A DNA stretch of 64,000 nt. Source: Methylobacterium nodulans ORS 2060 (GTDB lineage: Bacteria; Pseudomonadota; Alphaproteobacteria; Rhizobiales; Beijerinckiaceae). Below are positions 1 through 8,713 of this stretch, in pieces (position 1 is the first letter of the stretch; every line of letters starts with the position of its first letter). The position numbers and the translations under genes are program-made. The stretch spans positions 310,001-374,000 of the forward strand of contig NC_011887.1 in NCBI RefSeq assembly GCF_000022085.1, in the 5' to 3' direction. Below the pieces are notes generated by a model. That model was not told where the DNA came from. It searched no databases and worked only from the letters and a program-made list of their open reading frames with translations.

Positions 1-67
1 CTCGTCCAGCCCGACCGTCGCGAGAGACGGATACGCAGGCCAGCGGTCGCACCGCTGAGACACCACA

Positions 68-108
68 ACGGGCCGAGGTGCGATGCCTCTCGCAGCACCT
101 CGGCCCGT
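68..108. terminator. Strong GC hairpin, probable terminator
   Basis: A perfect 14-bp stem (68-81 with 95-108) encloses a 13-nt loop. It lies 64 bp beyond the stop codon of the minus-strand DUF302 gene. Neither flank has a clear T-run, so it could also act as a bidirectional or attenuating hairpin. The stem is seen directly; the role is inferred from position. Confidence 0.5.
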
Positions 109-171
109 CGCGTCTCGTCCTCGTGGACGGATCCGGCCGCGAAGCCGCCCTGGGCGGCTCGCCTCCGGAGT

Positions 172-663
172 TCAGCGCTTCGCGACGCTGGATGTGATCG
201 AGGCGATGACCTCGGAGGCCTTGGCGAAGGCCGCGTCGCGGTCGCGAATGCCGTGCCGTTGCGCGATGTAGCGGAAATCCGTGTAGGCAGCCCAGACACC
301 CCCCTTCTCGTCCTGGAAGACGAGCAGGCGCACCGGCCAGTCGAGACCCGCAACCGGGTTCGACGTCATGAACTGGGCGCCCAGGGCGGGGTTGCCGAAG
401 ACGAGAAGCGTCGAGGGCCGCAGCGCGATGCCCGCCTCCGCGGCCAGTCCGGATTGGTCAACCACCGAGAACAGCTTGATGCCCTTGGCGGCGATGTCCT
501 TCTGCAGCCGGTCCAGCGTCTCCGCCATCGGGTAGGCGCTCCCCACCTGCACGACCCCGTTCTCCGACGTCGCGGAGGTCTGGGGGGCGCCGTTTCCGGC
601 GAGCGGAAGGAGCGTGCCTATCGTCAGCATGCCCCCGAGGATGGGAATGGACCTCTTCAGCAT
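172..663 (-). CDS. Exported DUF302 domain protein
   Basis: A 163-residue protein that starts MLKRSIPILGG. An N-terminal hydrophobic stretch of about 22 residues looks like a signal peptide, and the rest matches the DUF302 layout (PMAETLDRLQKDIAAKGIKLF, then LVFGNP and AAYTDFRYIAQRH). The start is fixed by a GGAGG five bases upstream; the reading frame stays open further upstream but has no ribosome site there. DUF302 proteins are small, often periplasmic, and have no settled biochemical role. The gene is convergent with nothing and lies 65 bp downstream of the 3-hydroxybutyrate dehydrogenase on the same strand, so co-transcription is possible. Confidence 0.8.
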   Translation of the reverse strand: MLKRSIPILGGMLTIGTLLPLAGNGAPQTSATSENGVVQVGSAYPMAETLDRLQKDIAAKGIKLFSVVDQSGLAAEAGIALRPSTLLVFGNPALGAQFMTSNPVAGLDWPVRLLVFQDEKGGVWAAYTDFRYIAQRHGIRDRDAAFAKASEVIASITSSVAKR

Positions 664-728
664 GGAAGCCTCCTGTCGGAAGAAGGCCGGCCCGCCCCAG
701 AGTGACGGGTCGGCGTGCCGCAACGCCC

Positions 729-1562
729 TCAATGGGCCGTCCAGCCGCCATCGACGCTGATGGACGCGCCGGTGATGGAGGCCGCGGCCGGGCTGCACAG
801 GAACGCGACCGTCCCGGCGATCTCCTCCGCCGTGGCGAAGCGCTTGTTCGGCTGCTCGGCGAGGAGGACCTTTCGGACCACCTCGTCCTCCGAGATGCCG
901 TGCGCGACCGCCTGGGCGCGCACCTGATGCTCGACGAGCGGCGTCCAGACGTAGCCGGGGCAGACCGCGTTGCAGGTGATGCCGGCCTCGGCCATCTCAA
1001 GCGCGGTGACCTTGGTCAGGCCGATGACCCCGTGCTTGGCCGCCACATAGGCGCTCTTGAAGGGCGAGCCGATCAGCCCGTGCGCCGAGGCCACGTTGAT
1101 GATCCGGCCCCAGCCGCGCCGGCGCATGTCGGGCAGGACGCAGCGCGTGGCGTGGAACACCGCGGACAGGTTGATCGCCAGAATGGCGTCCCACTTCTCG
1201 GGCGGGAACTCCTCGATGGGGCTGACGTACTGGATACCGGCATTGTTCACGAGGATCTCGACGGGGCCGAAGGCACGCGCCGAGCGGTCGACGAGGTCCA
1301 TGACGGCGCCGGCCTGCGAGAGGTCGGCGTCGTCGTAACGGACGGGCGTCTGGTGCCGGTCGCTCAGCTCTCGGCAGAGACGCTCGATCTCGGCCTCGTC
1401 GCCCAGACCATTGATCACGATCAACGCGCCCTGCTCAGCCAAGGTGTTGGCTATCGCGAGCCCGATGCCGCTCGTGGACCCGGTCACGATGGCGACGCGG
1501 CCGTCGAGCGGTCGCGCCGTCCCGGTCCGGTCGAGCCCGGCCGACTGGAGGATGCGTACCAT
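729..1562 (-). CDS. bdhA: 3-hydroxybutyrate dehydrogenase (SDR family)
   Basis: A 277-residue classical short-chain dehydrogenase predicted to interconvert (R)-3-hydroxybutyrate and acetoacetate with NAD in poly-hydroxybutyrate turnover. Visible are the cofactor motif TGSTSGIG (residues 27-34), VNNAGIQY, the catalytic serine in NVASAHGL and Y-x3-K in SAYVAAKHG. Substrate-loop sequences CPGYVWTPLVEHQV and the C-terminal ITGASISVDGGWTAH are typical of the BdhA subfamily. The ATG at 1562 has an AGGGCGG ribosome site. It is divergent from a LysR gene, and a patatin gene often found beside bdhA in alphaproteobacteria is nearby at 4.6 kb. Confidence 0.88.
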   Translation of the reverse strand: MVRILQSAGLDRTGTARPLDGRVAIVTGSTSGIGLAIANTLAEQGALIVINGLGDEAEIERLCRELSDRHQTPVRYDDADLSQAGAVMDLVDRSARAFGPVEILVNNAGIQYVSPIEEFPPEKWDAILAINLSAVFHATRCVLPDMRRRGWGRIINVASAHGLIGSPFKSAYVAAKHGVIGLTKVTALEMAEAGITCNAVCPGYVWTPLVEHQVRAQAVAHGISEDEVVRKVLLAEQPNKRFATAEEIAGTVAFLCSPAAASITGASISVDGGWTAH

Positions 1563-1627
1563 GGTGCCGCCCTGGTGGATTGTGGTGGAGTCCGGCAGAG
1601 AATGGCCGCTCAGGCCGGGCCCGCGCC

Positions 1628-1673
1628 AATGCCGATGCCTGATCGGGTCGATGCGCATTCGGCATTGGCAATG
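1628..1673. promoter_or_regulatory. Candidate LysR operator between bdhA and lysR-type gene
   Basis: The 158-bp divergent gap holds an inverted repeat AATGCCGA (1628-1635) / TCGGCATT (1659-1666), overlapped by a perfect short palindrome CATTG-G-CAATG (1663-1673). Such dyads are common at LysR-controlled divergent promoters. The repeats are seen in the sequence; binding is inferred. Confidence 0.45.
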
Positions 1674-1720
1674 GTGGGTTTTGCGGGCGACTTGCAGAGA
1701 GGCGGGGATGGGAGGCGACG

Positions 1721-2650
1721 ATGGAGCTCCACGAGATCCGCTACTTCCTGGCGGTCAGCAGGTTCGGCAGCTTCACCAAGGCGGCCGAGCACTGCAACGT
1801 GACCCAGCCCGCACTGACCCGGGCCATCCAGAAGCTGGAGGATGAACTCGGCGGTCTGCTGTTCTCGCGCGAGCGCAGCCACGTGCACCTGACCGACCTC
1901 GGGCGCCTCTTGGAGCCGGAATTCAGGCAGATGATCGAGCACCGCGAGCGGGCCAAGCGCGCGGCCTCGCGTTTCCTGCGCCTGGAGGGGGCACAACTCA
2001 CCCTGGGCGTGATGTGCACCATCGGCCCGCTGCGCTTCGTCGGCTTCCTGAACCACTTCCGGGTCACGCATCCGGGCATCGAGCTGACCCTGATCGAGGG
2101 CGTGCCGGCGCGCCTGTCCGAAATGCTGCTCGCAGGCGAGCTCGACGTGGCGATCATGGCGCATCCGGACGGCTTCCCCGAGCCGCTGCGGGCCAGCCCG
2201 CTCTACGAGGAGCGCTTCATGGTCGCCTGCGGGCAGCTCCACGACTTCGCCTGCCGCAACGCGATCCGCATGCGCGACATGGCCGGGCAGATCTATCTGC
2301 AGCGGATCAACTGTGAGTACCGGGACCACCTCGCCGAACTCCTGCGCGCGCAGGGCACCGAGATCCTGCGCTCCCACCGCAGCGAGCGCGAGGACTGGAT
2401 CCAGAGCATGGTGGTGGCCGGCATGGGGGTGTGCTTCCTGCCCGAGTTCTCCGCGACCCTGCCGGGCATTGCCCTGCTGCCGGTACTGGAGCCGGTCGTC
2501 GCCCGGCAGGTCTGCCTCGTCACGGTCGCCGGCCGGCGCTGGTCCTCGCCGCTCGCGGCGCTCGTGGCGGCGCTCGGCCAGTATGCCTGGCCGCCGAGCC
2601 GCTTCGACCTCAGCGAGGAGCAGACCCCCGAGCCGGCAGTATCCGCGTGA
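1721..2650 (+). CDS. LysR-family transcriptional regulator
   Basis: A 309-residue protein with the LysR winged helix at residues 1-60 (MELHEIRYFLAVSRFGSFTKAAEHC, then VTQPALTRAIQKLEDELGG) and a periplasmic-binding-protein-like effector domain from about residue 90 (LTLGVMCTIGPLRF). Start ATG follows GGGAGG. The length is normal for the family. It is divergent from bdhA, so control of bdhA and autoregulation are the simplest expectation. The effector is unknown. Confidence 0.88.
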   Translation: MELHEIRYFLAVSRFGSFTKAAEHCNVTQPALTRAIQKLEDELGGLLFSRERSHVHLTDLGRLLEPEFRQMIEHRERAKRAASRFLRLEGAQLTLGVMCTIGPLRFVGFLNHFRVTHPGIELTLIEGVPARLSEMLLAGELDVAIMAHPDGFPEPLRASPLYEERFMVACGQLHDFACRNAIRMRDMAGQIYLQRINCEYRDHLAELLRAQGTEILRSHRSEREDWIQSMVVAGMGVCFLPEFSATLPGIALLPVLEPVVARQVCLVTVAGRRWSSPLAALVAALGQYAWPPSRFDLSEEQTPEPAVSA

Positions 2651-2782
2651 GGCCGGCGCCGGGTCGATAACCGGAAGGCATCGCCCCGAAGCCCAAACGG
2701 CATTTCCGCCGCAGCGGTCGACCTCCGATCATCGGGGCACGTCCCACCTGGGACGCCCCCACGACTAGCCAGGAGGGCAGCC

Positions 2783-3286
2783 ATGACCACGATCCCGATG
2801 ATCCGCAGCGCAGTTCACCGCACCCTGTGCGGAGCGGTGATGATGACCGGCGCCTTCGCGCTCGGAGCCGGCGCGGCCCAGGCGGGTTCCTGCCCGGCCG
2901 ACAAGGTGGTCGCCAGCGGCAAGGGGCAGGCCGAGAGCAAGGCGGCGGCGCAGGGCGTCACCGACACCGTCATCGCCTCGACCGACCTCGCGACGGAACG
3001 CGTCGGCATTGCGGACCGGCAGTTCCGGCTGCGTCGGCTGGTGATCGAGCCGGGCGGGATCGTGCCCTGGCACAGCCACGGCGACCGCCCGGCCATCATC
3101 TACGTCGTCTCCGGAGAGGTGGTGGAGTACGCGAGCACCTGTGCGGTGCCGATCACCCACAAGGCGGGCGAAGCGACGTCGGAGACCCACGCCACCGCGC
3201 ATTGGTGGAAGAACACCGGCAGCACGCCCGCCGTCCTGCTCTCGGCCGACCTCTTCCACGTGAAGGACGACCCGCATCAGATGTGA
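2783..3286 (+). CDS. Exported single-domain cupin
   Basis: A 167-residue protein with a signal peptide of about 35 residues (cleavage near GAAQAGS) followed by a small beta-barrel cupin. The metal motif is readable as PWHSHGDRPAIIYVVSGEVVEY, with a second-half histidine in THATAHWWKNTG. The start has an AGGAGGG site. Function is unassigned; secreted cupins bind a metal and small ligands. A 27-bp gap separates it from the MFS gene, so the two are probably co-expressed. Its upstream region carries a 12-bp motif also found upstream of the small gene at 6001. Confidence 0.75.
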   Translation: MTTIPMIRSAVHRTLCGAVMMTGAFALGAGAAQAGSCPADKVVASGKGQAESKAAAQGVTDTVIASTDLATERVGIADRQFRLRRLVIEPGGIVPWHSHGDRPAIIYVVSGEVVEYASTCAVPITHKAGEATSETHATAHWWKNTGSTPAVLLSADLFHVKDDPHQM

Positions 3287-3313
3287 GGTCGCGCGAGGGC
3301 GAGGAGACGGACC

Positions 3314-4540
3314 ATGCCAGATCCCGGCACTCTCGGCCTGAGCGGGCCGACGCCGCGCGAGAGCACCCAGGCGGGTGACCTCGTCCGCAGCCTGGTCATC
3401 GGCCTGATGGCCTTCCTGACCGTGGTGGACCTGTTCGCCACCCAGGCCATCCTCCCGTCCCTCGCCCGTGCCTACGCGGTGAGCCCGGCGGCCATCGGCT
3501 TCGCCGTCAACGCGACCACGCTCGGCATGGCCCTCGGCGGTCTCGGCGTGGCCCTGCTCGGCCCGCGCATCGACCGCCGCCGCGGCGTGGTCGTCAGCCT
3601 GCTGCTCCTTGCCATCCCGACCGCCCTGCTCGGGACCCTGCCCGACCTCTGGCTCTTCGCCGCCCTCCGGGTGCTGCAGGGCATCTGCATGGCGGCGGCC
3701 TTCACGCTGACCCTCGCCTATCTGGGCGAGGCCTGTTCCGCATCGGCCGCGGCCGGCGCCTTCGCGGCCTACGTGACCGGGAACGTCGCCAGCAACTTCG
3801 TCGGCCGGCTCGCTGCTGCGGCTCTCGTCGACCATCTCGGGCTGGTCTCGAACTTCCTCGCCTTCGCGCTGCTGAACCTCGCCGGCGCCGGCCTCGCCGC
3901 CCTCGTGCTGCGCGCGCCCAAGCCCGAACCGAAGGCGGATATAGGCCGGCACGGGCGAGCCTCGCCGTTCGCCGTCTGGGCCGAGCACCTGGCGAACCCG
4001 ACGCTCCTGGCCGCCTTCGGCATCGGCTTCTGCATCCTGTTCGCCTTCCTGGGGACGTTCACCTACGTGAACTTCGTCCTGACCGGCTCGCCCTTCCTCG
4101 TCGGGCCGATGACGCTGGGCTTCGTCTACTTCGTCTTCCTCCCCTCGCTGCTGACCACGCCGCTGGCTGGACGCTTCAGCGGACGGCTCGGGTTCAGACG
4201 AGCCCTGGTCATGGCGCTCCTGATCGCCGTGCTCGGCCTGCCGCTGCTGACGTTCCCGGCCCTGCCGGTTGTCCTGATCGGCCTCGTCCTGGTCGGGATC
4301 GGCACCTTCCTGGCTCAAGCCATCGCGACGGGCGTCGTCGGCCGGTCCGCGATGGGCGAGCGGGCCTCGGCGAGCGGTCTCTACCTGCTGTTCTACTACC
4401 TCGGCGGGCTCGCCGGCACGGCCGTCCTCGGGCAGGTGTTCGAGCGCCTCGGCTGGGGGGCCTGCGTGGTCGGAGTGACGGCCTCGCTCGCTCTCGCCGC
4501 GGCTCTGACCACGCACCTGTGCGAGCCAAGTGCGACCTGA
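3314..4540 (+). CDS. MFS transporter (drug/metabolite efflux type)
   Basis: A 408-residue inner-membrane protein with about 12 predicted helices and a motif-A-like loop (LLGPRIDRRRGVVV) between helices 2 and 3. The pattern VVDLFATQAILPSLARAY at helix 1 resembles the sugar-efflux/AraJ and Bcr-like MFS groups. It follows the cupin closely, and its end lies 59 bp before the patatin start. Direction and substrate cannot be read from sequence. Confidence 0.82.
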   Translation: MPDPGTLGLSGPTPRESTQAGDLVRSLVIGLMAFLTVVDLFATQAILPSLARAYAVSPAAIGFAVNATTLGMALGGLGVALLGPRIDRRRGVVVSLLLLAIPTALLGTLPDLWLFAALRVLQGICMAAAFTLTLAYLGEACSASAAAGAFAAYVTGNVASNFVGRLAAAALVDHLGLVSNFLAFALLNLAGAGLAALVLRAPKPEPKADIGRHGRASPFAVWAEHLANPTLLAAFGIGFCILFAFLGTFTYVNFVLTGSPFLVGPMTLGFVYFVFLPSLLTTPLAGRFSGRLGFRRALVMALLIAVLGLPLLTFPALPVVLIGLVLVGIGTFLAQAIATGVVGRSAMGERASASGLYLLFYYLGGLAGTAVLGQVFERLGWGACVVGVTASLALAAALTTHLCEPSAT

Positions 4541-4599
4541 AGTGCAAGAGGGGTCCGGAGCTCCGGCGGATCGAGCCCGAACCGAGACAGGAGGGTGTC

Positions 4600-5799
4600 A
4601 TGCTCGACACAGTTCCAGCCCGGCATCGCGGGAAGCCGGATATCCCGCCGATGGCTCCCGAACCGGAGCCGCTGGCCCGGTCCCTGCGCAGGCGCCTCGG
4701 CCAGATCGTGCTGGTGCTGCAGGGCGGCGGGGCGCTCGGCGCCTATCAGGTCGGCGTCTACCAGGCCCTGCACGAGGCCGGGATCGAGCCCGACTGGATC
4801 ATCGGCACCTCGATCGGCGCCATCAATGCCAGCCTGATCGCCGGGAACCCCGTGGAACGCCGCCTGGAGCGCCTGCACGCCTTCTGGAACCGCGTCGAGC
4901 ACGGCCCGCTGCATCAGGCCTTCGCGGCGCTGCCGCTGGTGGGCACCCTGGCCGCCAACTGGCTGACGCTCGCTCAGGGGATCGGGCCTTTCTTCGCCCC
5001 GAACCCCTTTGCCTTCGCGGGGCCGCACGTGCCGCTCGGCGCCGAGCAGGCGGGCTACTACTCGACCCGCCCGCTCGAGGCGACGCTGCGGGAGCTTGTC
5101 GACCTGCCGACCCTCAACCACGGCGGCTGCCGCCTCACGGTGGGAGCGGCGAACGTGCGCACCGGGCAGATGCGCTACTTCGACAGCCGGGAGATGGATC
5201 TCGATCTGCGCCACGTGATGGCCTCGGGCGCGCTCCCCCCGGCCTTCCCGGCGATCCGCATCGACGGGGAGCTGTACTGGGACGGCGGCATCCTGTCGAA
5301 CACGCCGGTCGAGGCGGTGTTCGACGACAACCCGCGCCGGAACTCGCTGGTGTTCGCGGTCCACATCTGGAACCCGGAAGGGCCGGAGCCGGGCAGCCTG
5401 TGGGAGGTGATGGGCCGTCAGAAGGATCTGCAGTATGCGAGCCGCGCCCACACGCACATCGCCCGGCAGAAGCAGCTGCACCGGCTCCGTCACGTCATCG
5501 CCGAGCTCGCGCGACGCCTGCCGGAAGCGGAGCGCCGCGATGCCGGGGTGCGGGAACTTGAGAGCTATGGCTGTCTGACGCGGATGCACGTGGTGCGCCT
5601 GCTCGCGCAGCGGGTGCCGGGCCAGGATCACACGGGGGACATCGACTTCAGCCGCGAGGGCATCTGCGCGCGGCGTGAGGCCGGTTATGAGAACACCCGC
5701 AAGGTGCTCGACGACGCGCCCTGGGAGCGGCCGGTCGACGACGTGGAAGGATTCATCCTTCACGAATCCGCGCCGGGCCTCGCGATCCAGACCAGCTGA
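4600..5799 (+). CDS. Patatin-like phospholipase with DUF3734 C-terminus
   Basis: A 399-residue serine hydrolase. It shows the glycine-rich oxyanion loop GGGALG (residues 42-47), the nucleophile elbow GTSIG with Ser71, and the Asp of the catalytic dyad in DGG (Asp228). The C-terminal third fits DUF3734. ATG 4600 is chosen because AGGAGGG precedes it; an upstream in-frame ATG at 4519 overlaps the MFS gene and has no such site. Family members hydrolyse acyl esters. Genes of this type are often neighbours of bdhA, hinting at a role in storage-polymer or lipid turnover (inference). Confidence 0.85.
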   Translation: MLDTVPARHRGKPDIPPMAPEPEPLARSLRRRLGQIVLVLQGGGALGAYQVGVYQALHEAGIEPDWIIGTSIGAINASLIAGNPVERRLERLHAFWNRVEHGPLHQAFAALPLVGTLAANWLTLAQGIGPFFAPNPFAFAGPHVPLGAEQAGYYSTRPLEATLRELVDLPTLNHGGCRLTVGAANVRTGQMRYFDSREMDLDLRHVMASGALPPAFPAIRIDGELYWDGGILSNTPVEAVFDDNPRRNSLVFAVHIWNPEGPEPGSLWEVMGRQKDLQYASRAHTHIARQKQLHRLRHVIAELARRLPEAERRDAGVRELESYGCLTRMHVVRLLAQRVPGQDHTGDIDFSREGICARREAGYENTRKVLDDAPWERPVDDVEGFILHESAPGLAIQTS

Positions 5800-6000
5800 G
5801 ATCCCGGGATTGCGTCCTCGAAGGCGGGCGCCCTCGGCTCCTTACCGAGCAGGACGGTATCGGGCCGGGCCCATGCACCTGGCGCGCTCCATTCCCAACG
5901 CTTGAAACCGATGGGCATGGCCTCAATGCACAAACGGCATTTTACCGCTCCAGCATTGTCTTCGAAAGTCTAAGTGCCACTCCAGCCGTGGAGATAGACC

Positions 6001-6267
6001 ATGACAAAAGCTCTTCTACTTGCCGGCACACTCGTTGCTACAGCTTCTGGCTATGCCTGGGCTCAACAAACGTTCACAGCGTGGGGCCATACCTTTACCG
6101 TCTCTGAGTTTGCGCCCCAGCAGATGATGGTCGCCGTTGCGACTGACACCAAGACGGGTCGCAAGTTCAACGTTCTGAAGCTGAAGAACGGGAAGATGAT
6201 GGCCGTCGCGCCGATCAACAGCATGCGAGGGATGCCAGAGACATCCCAGGAGGACATGATCCAATAG
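6001..6267 (+). CDS. Small secreted protein, function unknown
   Basis: An 88-residue protein with a clear signal peptide (MTKALLLAGTLVATASG, cleavage after YAWAQ). The mature part of about 67 residues has paired beta-like repeats (FTAWGHTFTVSEF, then KFNVLKLKNGKMMAVAP). GGAGATAGACC precedes the ATG. Codon use is less GC-biased than in neighbouring genes. I do not recognise a family. It stands alone between the patatin gene and an IS element. Confidence 0.6.
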   Translation: MTKALLLAGTLVATASGYAWAQQTFTAWGHTFTVSEFAPQQMMVAVATDTKTGRKFNVLKLKNGKMMAVAPINSMRGMPETSQEDMIQ

Positions 6268-6740
6268 GCCGGTCTCGCGGATCATCCGTTCACCATGGTT
6301 CGGGCGCCTCGTGGACATGCCCACTGAAAGATCCCGAGACGCCCGTTCGTGATTTCGGTGGCCAATGATGCGTTTGCGCTTGGCGCCAGCCGTCTGAAGC
6401 AGGTGCTAAGCACGAGAATATCATGAGTGTCGTTGTTGGCGTGTGTTGCAGCAACAGCAGCAGTCGGGTGAAGCGCGAACATCTGGGAGATTTTGAAGCC
6501 GAGGCTCGCTTATGGCAACGATCCGACCGCCGGCTCTGCGCCCACAGAGGGCCGGCACCTCACATCGCTGCTCCGGTCTTCGAAGACTATGCCCAAGCGA
6601 GACGGCGGCGTGAGACATGGAAAAGCGGTCGGGCGCCGAACACGGGGCAGTCCTGCGACCGCCCACCAGGCCTTTATCTAGACCCAAGTGAGACAGGCCA
6701 CGGTCGTCGGGCTGCGAGGCGGCATGTCCAGAAAACGACC
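6268..6740. other. No convincing gene
   Basis: The 473 bp between the small secreted protein and the IS1182 left end has short open frames in all phases. I saw no ribosome site with a recognisable protein. It may be decayed DNA left by the insertion. Confidence 0.5.
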
Positions 6741-8492
6741 GGACACTGTTGGCGAATTCCGGGGGGTGCTGGGTGTAGGCTGACCGTCCCGCTCGGAGGT
6801 CGCTCATGTCGCTCCGGCCGCACCACCCACTCCCACCGGTCCCTGAGGACACCGCCCGGGTGGCCCAAACCGCGTTCCGGCGCGGCAACCCCTACCTGCT
6901 CCTGCGCACGCGGCTCGGCACAATCTTCGCTGATGCCGCGTTCGCCGACCTCTATCCCGCACGCGGCCAGCCCGCCTACGCGCCCTGGCGCTTGGCCCTG
7001 GTCACGCTCTTGCAGTTTCGGGAGAGCATGAGCGATCGCCAAGCCGCCGAGGCGGTCCGGGCGCGGATTGACTGGAAGTACCTGCTGGGACTTGATCTGG
7101 CCGATCCCGGCTTCGACTACAGCGTCCTGTGCGAGTTCCGCGGTCGGCTGCTGCAGCACGAGGCCACCGGGCGGCTGCTGGCCCGCATCCTCGATGCCGC
7201 GCGCGACCAGGGCGTGCTCAAGGCGCGCGGGCGCCAGCGCACCGACAGCACCCACGTGCTCGCCGCGGTGCGCGACCTCAACCGGGTCGAGCTGTTGGCC
7301 GAGACGCTGCGGGCGGCTCTCAACGCGGTCGCGGCCCTCGCCCCCGACTGGCTGCGCCGTGTCGCCCCGCCCGACTGGCACGAGCGCTACGATCGCCGCA
7401 TCGAGGATGCGCGACTGCCGGAGACCGGCCCCAAGCGCGAGGCCTACGTGCTGCAGGTCGGGGCGGACGGCTACCGCCTGCTCGACGCGCTGGATGGCGC
7501 GAGCGCGCCGCCACTCGCTGTCGCCTTGCCTGCCGTGGCCGTGCTGCGCCGGGTATGGGCGCGGCACTTCGAGCGCGCAGGGGACGGAAGTCCACCCGCC
7601 GGCACCAGCGTCCGGCTGCGCCCGGTGCAGGGACGCGGGCCCGGCGACCGGGTCGAGTCGCCCTACGACGTCGAGGCGCGGTTCCGGGCCAAGTCTGGAA
7701 CGGAGTGGACCGGCTACATGGTCCACCTGACCGAGACCTGCGACCCCGACCTGCCTCGGTTGGTCGTTCACGCCGACACCACTCCGGCCAATGTGCATGA
7801 GGCGATGCGCACCGGCGTGATCCATGCCGCCCTGGCGGGCCTGGATCTGATCCCCTCCGAGCACCTGGTCGACGCGGCCTATATCAGCGCCGAGCATCTG
7901 GTCGCGGCGCACGAGCGGCACGGCATCGCCCTGATCGGCCCCGCGCGGTCGAACCAGAGTTGGCAGACGCGTGAGGAGGGGGCGTTCCACGTCACGGACT
8001 TCGCGGTCGACTGGGAGCGCTGTCGCGTGTGCTGCCCCGAGGGCCGCGAGAGTACGAGTTGGGGCACGTACAGGGACAAGGTGAGCGGACGCGCGTTCAT
8101 ACGCGCAGGCTTCAGCCCCGCCGTCTGCCGCGTGTGTCCAGCCAAGCCGCGGTGCACCCGGGCGGGGAGCCGCCGGCTCAGCCTGCATCCGCGTGCGGAG
8201 CACGAGGCGCTGGCGGCCGCGCGGATGCGGCAGGAGAGCGAGGAGGGCCGGCAGCTCTACGGGCAGCGACAAGGCATTGAGGCGACGATCGCGCAGGGCG
8301 TGCGGAGCTTCGGCTTGCGCCGAGCGCGCTATCGCGGACTGGCGAAGATGACCCTGCAGAGCGTGGCGACGGCGGCCGCTCTCAATCTTGATCGTCTCGC
8401 CGCTTGGTTCTCGCACCGCCCGCTGGCCCCCACGCGCACCTCACGCTTCGAGGCTCTCGCTGCATAGCGGCCGAATTCGCCAACAGTATCCG
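6741..8492 (+). mobile_element. IS1182-family insertion sequence
   Basis: A complete-looking element of about 1.75 kb with one transposase. Terminal inverted repeats are CGGACACTGTTGGCGAATTC (from 6742) and, read inward from 8492, CGGATACTGTTGGCGAATTC; they differ at one position. The left end lies behind GAAAACGAC. The right end touches a second, non-coding element with the same ends. Confidence 0.85.
6806..8467 (+). CDS. IS1182-family transposase
   Basis: A 553-residue DDE transposase. The N-terminal part has the family hallmark FADLYPARGQPAYAPWRLA, then SDRQAAEAVRARIDWKYLLG and GFDYSVLCEFRGRL. The first catalytic Asp lies in RQRTDSTHVLAAVRDLNR, a later one in VVHADTTPANVHE, and the cysteine-rich region (CRVCCPEG, CRVCPAKPRC) is followed by QGIEATIAQGVRSFGLRRARYRG with the final Glu. 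The frame is intact and both element ends are present, so it may be active. Catalytic assignments are by family pattern. Confidence 0.9.
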   Translation: MSLRPHHPLPPVPEDTARVAQTAFRRGNPYLLLRTRLGTIFADAAFADLYPARGQPAYAPWRLALVTLLQFRESMSDRQAAEAVRARIDWKYLLGLDLADPGFDYSVLCEFRGRLLQHEATGRLLARILDAARDQGVLKARGRQRTDSTHVLAAVRDLNRVELLAETLRAALNAVAALAPDWLRRVAPPDWHERYDRRIEDARLPETGPKREAYVLQVGADGYRLLDALDGASAPPLAVALPAVAVLRRVWARHFERAGDGSPPAGTSVRLRPVQGRGPGDRVESPYDVEARFRAKSGTEWTGYMVHLTETCDPDLPRLVVHADTTPANVHEAMRTGVIHAALAGLDLIPSEHLVDAAYISAEHLVAAHERHGIALIGPARSNQSWQTREEGAFHVTDFAVDWERCRVCCPEGRESTSWGTYRDKVSGRAFIRAGFSPAVCRVCPAKPRCTRAGSRRLSLHPRAEHEALAAARMRQESEEGRQLYGQRQGIEATIAQGVRSFGLRRARYRGLAKMTLQSVATAAALNLDRLAAWFSHRPLAPTRTSRFEALAA

Positions 8493-8494
8493 AC

Positions 8495-8619
8495 CGGATG
8501 CTGTTGGCGAATTCCGATCAGGCCCGCCACGGAGCCCGGGACGGGACCGGCCTCAGCCCGTGCAATGGCTGCGCCAGACGCCCGGCCGAAGAGCCACCCG
8601 AATTTGCCAACAGTATCCG
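8495..8619. mobile_element. 125-bp MITE-like element with IS1182 ends
   Basis: Between CGGATGCTGTTGGCGAATTC (8495-8514) and an inverted copy ending CCAACAGTATCCG (8619) lies about 80 bp with no gene. Both ends match the neighbouring IS1182 termini. It starts two bases after the IS right end. This is the structure expected of a non-autonomous derivative or a collapsed second IS copy. Confidence 0.7.
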
Positions 8620-8713
8620 ACGGTTTTTCAGACACTTAAACCTGCAAGAATTGAGTGCCAGGAAATCAAAATGGCAGCTTCGGTCTTGGTGTGAGAGCAG
8701 CGTTGCCCAGCAA

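Noticed and set aside
2765..4516. 583-codon minus-strand frame antisense to the cupin and MFS genes
   Set aside because: Low-complexity Glu/Gly/Arg/His protein without motifs; a shadow of GC-rich coding DNA.
6674..8416. 580-codon minus-strand frame in the IS1182 element
   Set aside because: Antisense shadow of the transposase, with no recognisable domain and no ribosome site.
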